Below are positions 43,002 to 51,915 of a stretch of DNA of 64,000 nucleotides, one piece after another. Every line of letters starts with the position of its first letter. Position 1 is the first letter of the stretch. The stretch covers positions 1 to 64,000 of the forward strand of contig PNKK01000005.1 of NCBI GenBank assembly GCA_013822395.1, in the 5' to 3' direction. This DNA is from Anaerolinea sp. Lineage in GTDB: Bacteria > Chloroflexota > Limnocylindria > Limnocylindrales > CSP1-4. The translations under genes and the position numbers were made by a program. The notes under the pieces are model-generated. The model was not told the origin of the DNA, did no database searches, and worked only from the letters and a program-made list of their open reading frames with translations.

Positions 43002-45350
43002 TCAGCCGTCCATCACGGCGCGGAAGAGCGGCAGGAGCGACTCGGCCTCGCCGGCCGCCACGTAGACCGGAATCTGGTCCAGGGGCGCCTCGCGCTCGAT
43101 GACCCGTGGACCCCGGATCGGCTCTCCGGTCCACGCATCCACCCAGCCGCCCTCGGGGAGGTAGACCTGCCAGCTCGCCACACCCGGCTCGGTGACGGGC
43201 GCCACGAGGAGATCGTCGCCCAGCATGTACTCGATCGGGTGGTCCCAGATCGTCGGATCGTTGGGCCAGTCGAAGACCAGGGCGCGCATGAGTGGCCGCC
43301 CGGTTTCGACGCTCCGGCGAGCCTGTTCGACGAGGTACGGCACGAGCCCCTCACGGAGCTGCGCGAAGCGCCTGAAGACCGGGATCACGCGCGGGTCGCC
43401 CGTTCGCTCGGCGATATTCCAGGGCGTCCGGTCGCGCGAGGGGAGATGATGATGGTTGAACTCCGAGTGGTACTGCATGATCGGGCAGAAGCAGGCCATG
43501 GCGGCCGCTCGCAGGTAGAGCTCGGCGCTCGGGATCTCACCCGAGAACCCGGCCAGGTCCCAGCCCCAGAAGAAGACGCCGCTCGCGCCGGCGGTGAGGC
43601 CGGCCGTGATCGAGGCCCGGAACGCCTCCCAGGTGGAGTCCTCGTCACCCGCCCAGTGGCAGGGATGCGACTGCGCACCGGTGAAGCCCGCCCGGCTGAA
43701 CGTGACCGGCTCGCGGTCGCAGGACGCCATCAGGCGGTGATAGGCGGCCGCGTAGAGGACCGGGTAGCGATTGTTCGTGACGTCGCCGCGCGTCCCGTCC
43801 GCGTAGCGGAGGTCGTGGCCCCAGGCGTGCTCCCCGCCGTCGGTCTTGAAGCCGTCGATCCCGACCTCTTCGACCAGGTACCGGCGCTTCTCGATCCACC
43901 AGCGGGTCGCCTCCGATGACGTGAAGTCGGGGAGAAGTGCGCCCGGAAACCACCAGCCACGGTTGCGGTATGGCCGGCCGTCCGCCTGGCCGACGCCGTA
44001 GCTGCGGGCGATCATCGTGTCGCGGTCGGCCCGCGCCTGGCCGCTCGGTGCCGGGCGCGTCTTGAGGAGCGGGACCTGCCAGAGGAGGAGCCGGATGCCG
44101 AGGCCGTGGAGCCACTCGACGAGGCCCTTCGGGTCGGGCCAGGCACCGTCGGCCGGGAACGTGAAGTCGGCGAGCTGGTGCGGCGCGCCGTCCGGATGGA
44201 CCTCGTAGCGGGCGTCCCGGAAGGCGGTGAACGTCGTCTCGTCGCTCCACGCCTCGATCACCACGACGCCGGCCGGGATTCCCTCGGCCAGGCTGCGCTC
44301 CACTTCGGCCGTCACCCGGGCCTGGGTGTTCCATTCGTTGCCGCTCATCCAGGGGTGGAAGACCCAGTCGGGTGGCAGGCGTGGCGCGCCGGTCTCACGG
44401 ACGAACGCGCGGAGCACGTCGGGCGGTGGCCCGTCGTAGAGCGCGACCTCGACCTCCGGCTCCGTCTCGTCGGGGTCGAGCTCGACCTCGATCCACAGGC
44501 GCTCGGGGTGAGATGCCCCGACGTCGAACCACGTCCGGCGCGACGTCCTGACGTGGAAGCCCCAGCCGCCTGCGCCGCCTTCGGGCACCATGATCGCGAA
44601 CGGCATCGGTAGGTAGGTCCGGTTGCCCTGGTGCTTGTACTGCTCGAAGACGACGGCGTCGAGCCGGCGGCCGCGCTGGTCGAGCCGGTCGAACCGCTCG
44701 CCGAAGCCGACCACATGGGCCTCTGGTTCGAGTCGGAGGGCGAACCTGACACGGATCGGCCCGGTGTCCGCCCGAAGCCAGGCGACGCTGCCGGGGACGA
44801 GCCGATCGCCGGCCGCGCTCGGCGGGTCGATGACGAGCCGGCCGCCCGATGCTGTCCAGCCGGCGACGACGGCCTCGAACCGCCGCGTACGCTGGCGGCC
44901 ACCGTCACCGACGAATCGGTACGAGAGTCTCGTCCCGGCCGTAAACGGGCCCACGCTCGCTCCCCAGGCGCGTCGCTCTCGGCCGGCCTGGCGGGTCGCC
45001 GCGGCGGCGAGGTGTCCGGTGGTGGTGAGCGGTTCGGTGTGGCCGACGGCGCGGTCGGCGCGGGGCGCGGCGGTGGGCTCCGCGGGGCCGCGCTCGTCGA
45101 TGTGCTCGTTGTCGATTCGTTCGGCTGGGCCGCGTTCGGCTGGGTCGCGCTCGTTCTCGGCACCCGCGGGCTCGAGCGTCAGGCGGCTGACTCCTCCGTC
45201 GACCGTCAGCTCGACTGCGAGATCGGCCAGGTCAGTCCCGGTCGTGGCGCGCAGCTCGATCGCCTCGCCCTCGACCGGGCGCGTCGGCACCCGCTGGTCC
45301 GGCTCGAGCCGGTACGGATGCCCCAGGCCGAACGGGCGGTGGCGGATCAC
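43002..45350 (-). CDS. Glycoside hydrolase family 31 (alpha-glucosidase/xylosidase)
   Basis: GTG 45350 overlaps the stop of the GH15 gene (GTGA); the open frame upstream of it is a shadow. The 782-aa enzyme has an N-terminal beta-sandwich and a TIM barrel with nucleophile Asp504 (GFKTDGG) and acid/base Asp569 (HWAGDEDSTW), the GH31 pair, in the usual 65-residue spacing. The motif between (FSRAGFTGAQSHP) is also typical. No signal peptide, so it acts on imported oligosaccharides. It is the last gene of the glucan operon. Confidence 0.88.
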   Translation of the reverse strand: MIRHRPFGLGHPYRLEPDQRVPTRPVEGEAIELRATTGTDLADLAVELTVDGGVSRLTLEPAGAENERDPAERGPAERIDNEHIDERGPAEPTAAPRADRAVGHTEPLTTTGHLAAAATRQAGRERRAWGASVGPFTAGTRLSYRFVGDGGRQRTRRFEAVVAGWTASGGRLVIDPPSAAGDRLVPGSVAWLRADTGPIRVRFALRLEPEAHVVGFGERFDRLDQRGRRLDAVVFEQYKHQGNRTYLPMPFAIMVPEGGAGGWGFHVRTSRRTWFDVGASHPERLWIEVELDPDETEPEVEVALYDGPPPDVLRAFVRETGAPRLPPDWVFHPWMSGNEWNTQARVTAEVERSLAEGIPAGVVVIEAWSDETTFTAFRDARYEVHPDGAPHQLADFTFPADGAWPDPKGLVEWLHGLGIRLLLWQVPLLKTRPAPSGQARADRDTMIARSYGVGQADGRPYRNRGWWFPGALLPDFTSSEATRWWIEKRRYLVEEVGIDGFKTDGGEHAWGHDLRYADGTRGDVTNNRYPVLYAAAYHRLMASCDREPVTFSRAGFTGAQSHPCHWAGDEDSTWEAFRASITAGLTAGASGVFFWGWDLAGFSGEIPSAELYLRAAAMACFCPIMQYHSEFNHHHLPSRDRTPWNIAERTGDPRVIPVFRRFAQLREGLVPYLVEQARRSVETGRPLMRALVFDWPNDPTIWDHPIEYMLGDDLLVAPVTEPGVASWQVYLPEGGWVDAWTGEPIRGPRVIEREAPLDQIPVYVAAGEAESLLPLFRAVMDG

Positions 45351-46516
45351 GGCGCGGGCCTGACCGGCGCTCCGATCACGGGCGTGGCCAGGGTCTCCGT
45401 CACGGGCTCGACCCGCGGCCCCACGACGCCGAGCTCGACCGCGAGCGTCAGATACATCGCATGGGACCAGAGGAGCGGCGTCGCGACCGGCCCCCAGCGC
45501 TCCAGCCACCCTGCCTGCCGCCGGGGCGCCAGGAGGTGATCGTCCACCTGCTCCGGCAACTCGCCGTCGGGCGTGGCGTGCGCGGCGACCCACTCGAGCT
45601 GTGCCCAGGCCTCCTCGGTCCGCCCGACGGCCGCATAGTGCCAGCCGAGCAGCGCCGCCAGGAGGAGCCACTCGCCGCCGCCGTAGTACGTGTCGCTCGC
45701 ATAGCGATGCACTCCGCCGTCGTGGACGAGTTGCTCTTCGATCGCCTCGATCGTCGCGACCATGAGCGGATCGTGTGCCGGGAGCATCGCGAACGGGGTC
45801 GCGACCGCGATCAGGCTCGCGTCGACCGCGTCGCCAGCGAGCCACTTCGGGAGCCGGCCCAGCCTTGACGCGTCAGCCCGGACGAGCTCGGCCAGCTCCA
45901 CCGCGCCATGGCTGGCGGTCGAGCGCAGGTCGGCCGACAGTTCGGGCCAGCCCGCAGCCGCCCGTAGTCCGGCGTGGATCGCAGCCAGGGTGGAGGTGTG
46001 TCGGTGGTCGGGATTCTCCTCCCACCAGTCGTAGCTCGGATGGTCCCCGAAGGCCGCAACGTAGGCCGCCGACAGGGCCGCCCCGGCGACGAACGGCTCG
46101 ATCGACCGGCCGTACCGGCGGCGGTGCTTGTCAAGCGCCCACAGCCAGGCGCCGTACCCGTCGAGCTGGAAGTCCGTCCACTCCTCGCCGGTCTCCCGGC
46201 CATCGATGGTATAGCGGGCATGGAGGAACTCGTTGGTCTCGATCGCCGCCCCGCCGCGGCGGCGCTCGATGAGCGCCTCGATCCGCTCGCCGCGTGCTTC
46301 GAGAACTCCGGCGCACCAGGCGAAGAACGCCTCCGCCGAGGCGATCTCGCCGGCGTGACTCATCGCGTCGGCGATGAACGCACCGTCGCGAAACCACGAG
46401 TAGCGATAGACGGGGAAGTTGGGTGACGCGAGGTAGGCGCCGCTCGGCGCCTGGCCCCGGACGATGACGTCGATGCTCCGGCGGGCAAGGCGTTCCAGCT
46501 GGGCGCGCTGGTCCAT
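45347..46516 (-). CDS. GH15-like glucoamylase/glucodextranase-type hydrolase
   Basis: The 389-aa protein has the (alpha/alpha)6-barrel features of GH15: YRYSWFRDGAFIADAM near residue 40, EEWTDFQLDGYGAWLWAL, and TYYGGGEWLLLAALLGW toward the end, with catalytic acids expected in these blocks. ATG 46516 is preceded by AAGGAG. No secretion signal. It would release glucose from the non-reducing ends of short alpha-glucans. The gap of 174 bases before it holds a strong hairpin. Confidence 0.8.
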   Translation of the reverse strand: MDQRAQLERLARRSIDVIVRGQAPSGAYLASPNFPVYRYSWFRDGAFIADAMSHAGEIASAEAFFAWCAGVLEARGERIEALIERRRGGAAIETNEFLHARYTIDGRETGEEWTDFQLDGYGAWLWALDKHRRRYGRSIEPFVAGAALSAAYVAAFGDHPSYDWWEENPDHRHTSTLAAIHAGLRAAAGWPELSADLRSTASHGAVELAELVRADASRLGRLPKWLAGDAVDASLIAVATPFAMLPAHDPLMVATIEAIEEQLVHDGGVHRYASDTYYGGGEWLLLAALLGWHYAAVGRTEEAWAQLEWVAAHATPDGELPEQVDDHLLAPRRQAGWLERWGPVATPLLWSHAMYLTLAVELGVVGPRVEPVTETLATPVIGAPVRPAP

Positions 46517-46574
46517 GGGCTGGCGCTCCTTGTGGCTCGTACGGTGAGAGGGGAATGGCAATCACGGTCGGGAG

Positions 46575-46615
46575 GCACCAGGGCGGCCGGGAGGAGGGGA
46601 CGGCCGCCCTGGTGC
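46575..46615 (-). other. Perfect 14-bp hairpin between GH66 and GH15 genes
   Basis: GCACCAGGGCGGCC (46575-46588) pairs with 46602-46615 around a 13-base loop. No T-run follows on the minus strand. It may set lower expression of the intracellular hydrolases compared with the upstream importer genes. Confidence 0.7.
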
Positions 46616-46690
46616 AGCGGCTACTTCAGGAGCGCGTCGACTTGCGTGACCTCCTCTCCGTGGCCGCGAGGCGTCTCATCGATGGCAGGC

Positions 46691-48496
46691 TCAGTTGGTG
46701 GAACGCATTGGCGCCTCCTCAAGCTCTCCGTCGGAAGCTCGTCGCCACTCCTCTTCGACCCACCAGACCATGCTCCAGACGTCGATCCGGGGAATACGCA
46801 GACGAATGACACGACCGCCAGACTCGTCCTCTGAGACGAATGAGACCGGCCGAGGTAGGCCGACCTCGTCGTCGGGGGTATCCCACCAAGCGGCACTGAT
46901 CCCACCTAGCGTCTGGACTCGGAGCTCGACATCCTCCATCGGTTGCGGCGACACTTCATGCGCGACATTCCATCGGTCGGTTGTGATGCCTCGGAGGTTG
47001 ATGATCTGCAGCGAGGTGATCCCCCCGAGCTTGCGAGCAATCACCCAGAGCGAACCCAGCTGAGCTCCCGCTCCGTAGCTTGCAAGATCGGGGTGGTGCA
47101 GGGTGATGACATCGTTGGTGGCGCCAACATGGGTCCATGCGAGATCGTGGCCCTGCCACTGGTGTAGCAACGCGGTGTTGCGGACGATGAAGTCGTAGTA
47201 CTGCCGCGCCACCGCGTATTCACGGTCATTGAGGGACCCATAGCGGGGGTAGTACGCCTCGGTCAGGAGTGACGCGCCTTCTCCGGCCAGCAGATGGAAG
47301 CCGCCGCTGCCATGAATGGCAGCCGATGCAAGGCGGAAGCCTGTCAACGCTCCGGGCGTTCGCTCCGTCGCGGGGCTGAACGGGAGGAGGTATGCGGCAA
47401 GGACCACCTGCTTCGAGGGCCGGATCTCGCGGGCTCTTCGAACGAGCTCGTAGAGCTCACGGTAGGTGCTGTAGGGGTCCCAGACCTCGATGTAGGTGGC
47501 GGCGTCGCTCACAACGTTCGCCATGCCTTCGAGGGGCCAGGCATTGACGCAGTTGAAGATGCTGCCTCCGCTCGGCCGCCGCCCCAGGACCCGGCGCGCG
47601 GCTTCCTCCACGAACCCGGGGAATTCCTGGGCAGCATCGAATGTCCGCCAAGCGCCGGTAACGTGGGACAGGGCCTGCTTGGGGCATCCGTACTGGTCGA
47701 TGTGGATGCCGTCGAACCCCAGCACGTCGAGGGCTCGCTCGTACTCGGCAAGGATCCAGGAGCGCCAGGACGACACCTCCGAGAAGTCCTGGAGGTAGAA
47801 CAGGTCGGCAAGGCTGAGAGGCACACCCCGACCGTCGTAGAGAAGCAAGTCCGGGTGGCTCTCGCTGAACTCACGCTCCGCCCCGTAGAGGGCCCCGTAG
47901 GCGATGGCGGCCATTCCCCGCTCATGCCCGAGATCGATCTTTCTTCGGACCACAGCGTGGGAAAGACGACGACCAAGGGTGTCGGTGAACTCGTCGGAGG
48001 GCGCCAGGAACGTGTGGTGGGTCGCCATCCAGTCGTAGAACTGGACGACGTTCACGTGGAGCCGTAGCAGTATGTCCAGGCGTCGTTGTGATTCCTCGGC
48101 TGGTTCCTCGGCGTTGAAGTCGGAGAGGAAGCCATACCGAGGGGCTTGAGACCAATGGTCGGCTACGTCGAAGGCGGTGGTGCTGGTCGCGCTGCGAGAG
48201 CCGTCGGACGCCCTGAGCTCGACGGCGTATCCGACCGCGTGGCCACTCATAAACGGGGAGACCGCCGCCTCCAGGGTGGTCTCCCCGTTCCCGCCCCGAT
48301 CGAGTTCGAGCCCAGCGCTGATCCCGCTGCTGGGACGGCCCAGCTCGAAGACCGTGCCTTCGAGCTGGATGCGTGCCGATGGCGGTCCGGAGACGATCAC
48401 GCGCAATCCCACGGCTTCGCCGGGTCGGAATTGCGCCTTCGCGGGGAAGACGTCCAACCAGATCAACGGGCCACCTGTACGACGATCATGTCCCAT
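46691..48496 (-). CDS. Glycoside hydrolase family 66 (dextranase/cycloisomaltooligosaccharide-type)
   Basis: The 601-aa protein matches GH66: nucleophile Asp267 in GFDGIHIDQYG and acid/base Glu337 in TYIEVWDPY, numbers close to those in known cycloisomaltooligosaccharide glucanotransferases, with FYDWMATHH near residue 155. An N-terminal beta domain (about 1-115) and a C-terminal beta domain flank the barrel. No signal peptide can be seen, so it would act on imported dextran fragments or cyclic isomalto-oligosaccharides. This gene makes alpha-1,6-glucan the likely substrate of the operon. Confidence 0.8.
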   Translation of the reverse strand: MGHDRRTGGPLIWLDVFPAKAQFRPGEAVGLRVIVSGPPSARIQLEGTVFELGRPSSGISAGLELDRGGNGETTLEAAVSPFMSGHAVGYAVELRASDGSRSATSTTAFDVADHWSQAPRYGFLSDFNAEEPAEESQRRLDILLRLHVNVVQFYDWMATHHTFLAPSDEFTDTLGRRLSHAVVRRKIDLGHERGMAAIAYGALYGAEREFSESHPDLLLYDGRGVPLSLADLFYLQDFSEVSSWRSWILAEYERALDVLGFDGIHIDQYGCPKQALSHVTGAWRTFDAAQEFPGFVEEAARRVLGRRPSGGSIFNCVNAWPLEGMANVVSDAATYIEVWDPYSTYRELYELVRRAREIRPSKQVVLAAYLLPFSPATERTPGALTGFRLASAAIHGSGGFHLLAGEGASLLTEAYYPRYGSLNDREYAVARQYYDFIVRNTALLHQWQGHDLAWTHVGATNDVITLHHPDLASYGAGAQLGSLWVIARKLGGITSLQIINLRGITTDRWNVAHEVSPQPMEDVELRVQTLGGISAAWWDTPDDEVGLPRPVSFVSEDESGGRVIRLRIPRIDVWSMVWWVEEEWRRASDGELEEAPMRSTN

Positions 48497-48541
48497 TCCT
48501 CAGGGTTCGGGATGGCGCACTGGACTGCTCACGCAGCTCCC

Positions 48542-49426
48542 TCATCCCTTCAGGCTTCCTGCGCGCATGCCGGCGACGAAGTAGCGCTGGAAGAAGACGA
48601 AGAGCACGATCGCCGGGAAGGCTGCCATGGTTGTGGCGGCAAAGACGGTGCTCCATTGCGTTCCGTGTGCGTTGAAGAAGAGCAGAATACCGATCGGGAG
48701 GGTCCTCAGATCCGGGTCCTGCAGGAGGAGGCGAGCCCACCAGAAGTCGTCCCAGGCACCCAGGAACGTGAAGATCGCCAGGGTGGCGAGTGCAGGCTTT
48801 GTCAACGGCAGCAACACTCGCCAGTAGACCGTCCACGGACCGCCGCCGTCCACGTAGGTAGCGTCCTCGAGATCGCGGGGAAGCTCCTCGAAGAAGCCCC
48901 GCAGGAGGAACGTGTTGAAGGCCACCGCCCCCGACACGTAGATCACCCACAGGCCGGCCCACGAGTTCGCCAGCCCGAAGTCGCGCATGACTGAGAACTT
49001 TGGCAGGAGCGCGATCATGTCCGGGATCATCATCGTGACGAGATAGAGGTTGAAGACGAGCTCCCGACCCGGGAAACGCAACCGGGCGAAGGCGAAGGCG
49101 CTCGTCGTCGAGACGACAAATGCGAGCACCGTCGTCACCGAGGCCACAATGAAACTGTTGAGTGCGTAGCGCTGGAACCCGCCCTCGTTCCACGCCCGTT
49201 CGAAATTTGCCGTGGTTGCGTTCGGGGGCCAGACTGTCGGTGGATAGGGCATGATCCAGCGCTCCGGATTGAGCGCCGTCCCGATCATGTACATGAACGG
49301 AAGGACCGTGATCAGGACGCCGGCGGCGAGGACGAGGTAGACCAGCGGACCTGCCGGGTGCCTCCGCCCGGCCGCAGTCGAGCCCTGCCTGGTGCGTCGC
49401 AGCGCTGGGAGGCCGATCGTCGCCAT
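48542..49426 (-). CDS. Sugar ABC transporter permease (MalG type)
   Basis: The 294-aa protein has six spans and the EAA motif ELPRDLEDATYVDGGGPWTVYWRVLLPL. It starts at ATG directly after the TAG of the MalF-like gene. It belongs to the CUT1 family of oligosaccharide importers. The partner ATPase is not encoded here and is probably a shared MsmK/MsiK-type protein. Confidence 0.86.
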   Translation of the reverse strand: MATIGLPALRRTRQGSTAAGRRHPAGPLVYLVLAAGVLITVLPFMYMIGTALNPERWIMPYPPTVWPPNATTANFERAWNEGGFQRYALNSFIVASVTTVLAFVVSTTSAFAFARLRFPGRELVFNLYLVTMMIPDMIALLPKFSVMRDFGLANSWAGLWVIYVSGAVAFNTFLLRGFFEELPRDLEDATYVDGGGPWTVYWRVLLPLTKPALATLAIFTFLGAWDDFWWARLLLQDPDLRTLPIGILLFFNAHGTQWSTVFAATTMAAFPAIVLFVFFQRYFVAGMRAGSLKG

Positions 49427-50359
49427 CTACGCCACCGACGAGCCGCGGAGGAAGCGGCGCTGCGTGAAGCTGATGAACACCACGGCCAGTCCCATGAGGA
49501 GGCCGATCGTGATGCCGTACCCAAAATCGAGGTACTTGAAGGCCTGCGTGTACATGTAGCTCAGGAGCACCTCGGTGCTCTCCTGCGGTCCTCCGGCCGT
49601 GAGCAGGTACACGGAGAGGAAGACGTTGAAGGCGCCGATGAGGAGGACCACGCTGACGAAGCCGACGGTCGGTCGCAGGAGCGGCAGCGTCACATAGCGG
49701 AAACGCTGCCAGTTGGTGGCCCCATCGGTCTCGGCGGCCTCATAGAGCTCGCTCGGGATGTACTGCAGGGCGGCGAGGAAGATCACCATGTTCCAGCCAA
49801 CGCCCTTCCAGATGCCGAGCAGATTGATCGGCACCTGCGCCGTCCAGGTGCTACGGAGCCAGTCAATGGGCTCGGGGAGGAGTCTCAAGACCTCGACGAG
49901 GACGAAGTTCACCGGCCCCATGCCGTCACTGAAGAGGTATGCGAATAGGTAGGAGACGACGAGCCAAGAGGTGACGACGGGCAGATAGAAGAGTCCCCGG
50001 AAGAAGGCCCGACCGCGAATCTGGGCGTTCAGGAGCATCGCGGCGCCAAGCCCGAGGACCATCTGTCCGGGCACCGTGACGACCGCGTACAGAAGCGTGT
50101 TGCGTACCGCGACCCAGAAGGTTGGGTCGCCGAACAGGGCTCGCTGGAAGTTCTTCGCCCCCACGAACTCGCTTTGCTCCGGAGCCATGAGATTCCAGTT
50201 GTAGAGGCTCATCTGGACCCCGCGAGCGAGGGGATACAGGACGAAGATCACGACGAGGATGAAGCCGGGGATCATGAATGGAAGGGCAGCCGCGAGGGGG
50301 CGCGCTCGGCGCTTCAGGGTGTGAGCTTGGGCTCTCGCTTCTGCGCGCGAGACCAACAC
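49427..50359 (-). CDS. Sugar ABC transporter permease (MalF type)
   Basis: The 310-aa protein starts at GTG 50359 behind GGGGAGGAG. It has six spans and the EAA motif SELYEAAETDGATNWQRFRYVTLPLL. It forms the channel with the MalG-like subunit. The gap to the binding-protein gene is 49 bases and has a short GGGAC/GTCCC stem. Confidence 0.86.
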   Translation of the reverse strand: MLVSRAEARAQAHTLKRRARPLAAALPFMIPGFILVVIFVLYPLARGVQMSLYNWNLMAPEQSEFVGAKNFQRALFGDPTFWVAVRNTLLYAVVTVPGQMVLGLGAAMLLNAQIRGRAFFRGLFYLPVVTSWLVVSYLFAYLFSDGMGPVNFVLVEVLRLLPEPIDWLRSTWTAQVPINLLGIWKGVGWNMVIFLAALQYIPSELYEAAETDGATNWQRFRYVTLPLLRPTVGFVSVVLLIGAFNVFLSVYLLTAGGPQESTEVLLSYMYTQAFKYLDFGYGITIGLLMGLAVVFISFTQRRFLRGSSVA

Positions 50360-50408
50360 GTGGATGCTCCTCCCCTGTGACTTAGTGGGGACTACATGTC
50401 CCGCTGGT

Positions 50409-51719
50409 CTACGGCGCCAGGAGCGGGTCGATCTGTGCGGCCGCCCCGTCGAGCGCCTCCTTGACGGGCGAGGTACCTCTGAGTGCGGCTTCGAACGCGT
50501 TCGTCAGGATCTTCTCGATCTTCGGCCAGTCAGCGCTCACGGTGCGCGGCTTCGCAGTCTCGAGCTGGGTGACGTACGGCGCGAAGTAGGGCACGTCCTT
50601 CATTACCTGCGACTGTGAGGCGCTCCGGGTCACCGGCATCTGACCCGTCTCCGCCATGGCGATCTGGGCCTCGTCCGAGAGCAGGTACTGGGCGAATGCC
50701 CAGGCGGCCTCCGCCTGCTTTGAGCTCTTGAAGATCACAAGGTTCTCGCCACCGATGACGGAGATCGATCCCCCGGGACCGGTTGGCATCGGGACTCCCT
50801 GGACCTGCGGTCCCATGTCCTTCGCGATGATGGGGAAGAACCAGGGCCCGTCGGACAGCATGCCGTAGTTCACGCCCTTGAAGCCGCCCCACGAGTCGGG
50901 CTTGCCGCCGAGGGTCGACGGTCCAAGGAGTCCGTCGTTCTGCATGTCGACGAGCCACTGGAGCGCGGCGACCGAGGCATCTGAGTTGAGGATGCCCGAC
51001 GCCTTCGTGAAGTTGTCGTCGGTGACATTGCCGCCGGCTGTCCAGAACCAGGGCAGCACGTTCCACGGACCGGCGCCGCCGAGCGCCAGGCCCCACTTGT
51101 CCTTCTGGCCCTTGACCGCCTCGGCTGCCTTGCGCACGTCATCGAGCGTCCTCGGTGCCTCAGGCACGAGGTCCTTGTTGTAGATGAGAACCTGGGTGTT
51201 CGTGTCGAGCGGGACACCGTAGTGCTTGCCCTGGTAGACGTTCGTCGCGAGCGGTCCGGGAAAGACCTGGTCCTTGATGTCGTTGAACCCCGGGAGGTCG
51301 TCCACCGGAACGAGCGCACCGACCTTGGCGAACTGCGGCGTCCAGATGATGTCCATGCGCATGATGTCCGGAAGACCGCCGCCGCTGACGGCGGTCACCA
51401 GCTGGTCAAAAAGGCCGTCGTAGGGCATGACCACCGGATCGATGGTGATGTTGGGACACTTCTTCTGGAAGGCCGGGATGACGACGTCGAGGAGCTGCTT
51501 GTTCTCCGGACCGTCAGTGTTGTACGTGTGCCAGAACGTGACCTTGGCCTGCTGACCGCCAGCGCACTCGGCTGTTGGACCAACGCTGCTCGCCACCGGA
51601 CTCTCCGCTGCGCTCGCCGTGGGCGCCTGGCTGGCGGGACTCGGCGACGTCGCCCCGCCCGAGCACGCCGCGGTCGCAAGGCTGATGCCCGCGATGACCG
51701 CCGCGAGGGTTCGCTTCAT
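50409..51719 (-). CDS. Sugar ABC transporter substrate-binding lipoprotein
   Basis: ATG 51719 follows GGAAGGAGCGGATCAC. The 436-aa product has a lipobox (SLATAAC) with a Ser/Ala/Pro linker, then a family 1 solute-binding fold: VTFWHTYNTDGPENKQLLDVV, FPGPLATNVYQGKHYGVPL, and LVIFKSSKQAEAAWAFAQYL. It captures maltose- or isomaltose-like oligosaccharides outside the membrane. It is the first structural gene after the regulator. Confidence 0.86.
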   Translation of the reverse strand: MKRTLAAVIAGISLATAACSGGATSPSPASQAPTASAAESPVASSVGPTAECAGGQQAKVTFWHTYNTDGPENKQLLDVVIPAFQKKCPNITIDPVVMPYDGLFDQLVTAVSGGGLPDIMRMDIIWTPQFAKVGALVPVDDLPGFNDIKDQVFPGPLATNVYQGKHYGVPLDTNTQVLIYNKDLVPEAPRTLDDVRKAAEAVKGQKDKWGLALGGAGPWNVLPWFWTAGGNVTDDNFTKASGILNSDASVAALQWLVDMQNDGLLGPSTLGGKPDSWGGFKGVNYGMLSDGPWFFPIIAKDMGPQVQGVPMPTGPGGSISVIGGENLVIFKSSKQAEAAWAFAQYLLSDEAQIAMAETGQMPVTRSASQSQVMKDVPYFAPYVTQLETAKPRTVSADWPKIEKILTNAFEAALRGTSPVKEALDGAAAQIDPLLAP

Positions 51720-51844
51720 GTGATCCGCTCCTTCCTTCGCTCGTGAACCCAGAAACCAGTGATCGAGACGTCGAGCCAGATCCAGCTCCGGCAGCTCTAC
51801 TTGTCCTCTTGGTCCGGCCCTCCCTGACTCGACGACGTGGAGTC

Positions 51845-51863
51845 CGGCATGTGGCACATGCCG
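51845..51863. promoter_or_regulatory. Palindrome upstream of the sugar-importer operon
   Basis: CGGCATGT and ACATGCCG flank GGC, a perfect 8-bp inverted repeat. It is 126 bases before the binding-protein start, inside the short gap after the ROK gene, so it is a candidate operator. Confidence 0.45.
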
Positions 51864-51915
51864 AAGGCCGATCGGAGGGCGGGACAGCGTTCGGTGTCGG
51901 CATGGCTGCACGTCA

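Noticed and set aside
43002..45845. 947-codon GH31 protein
   Set aside because: The first 165 codons overlap the GH15 gene in another frame; the GTGA overlap at 45350 gives the natural start.
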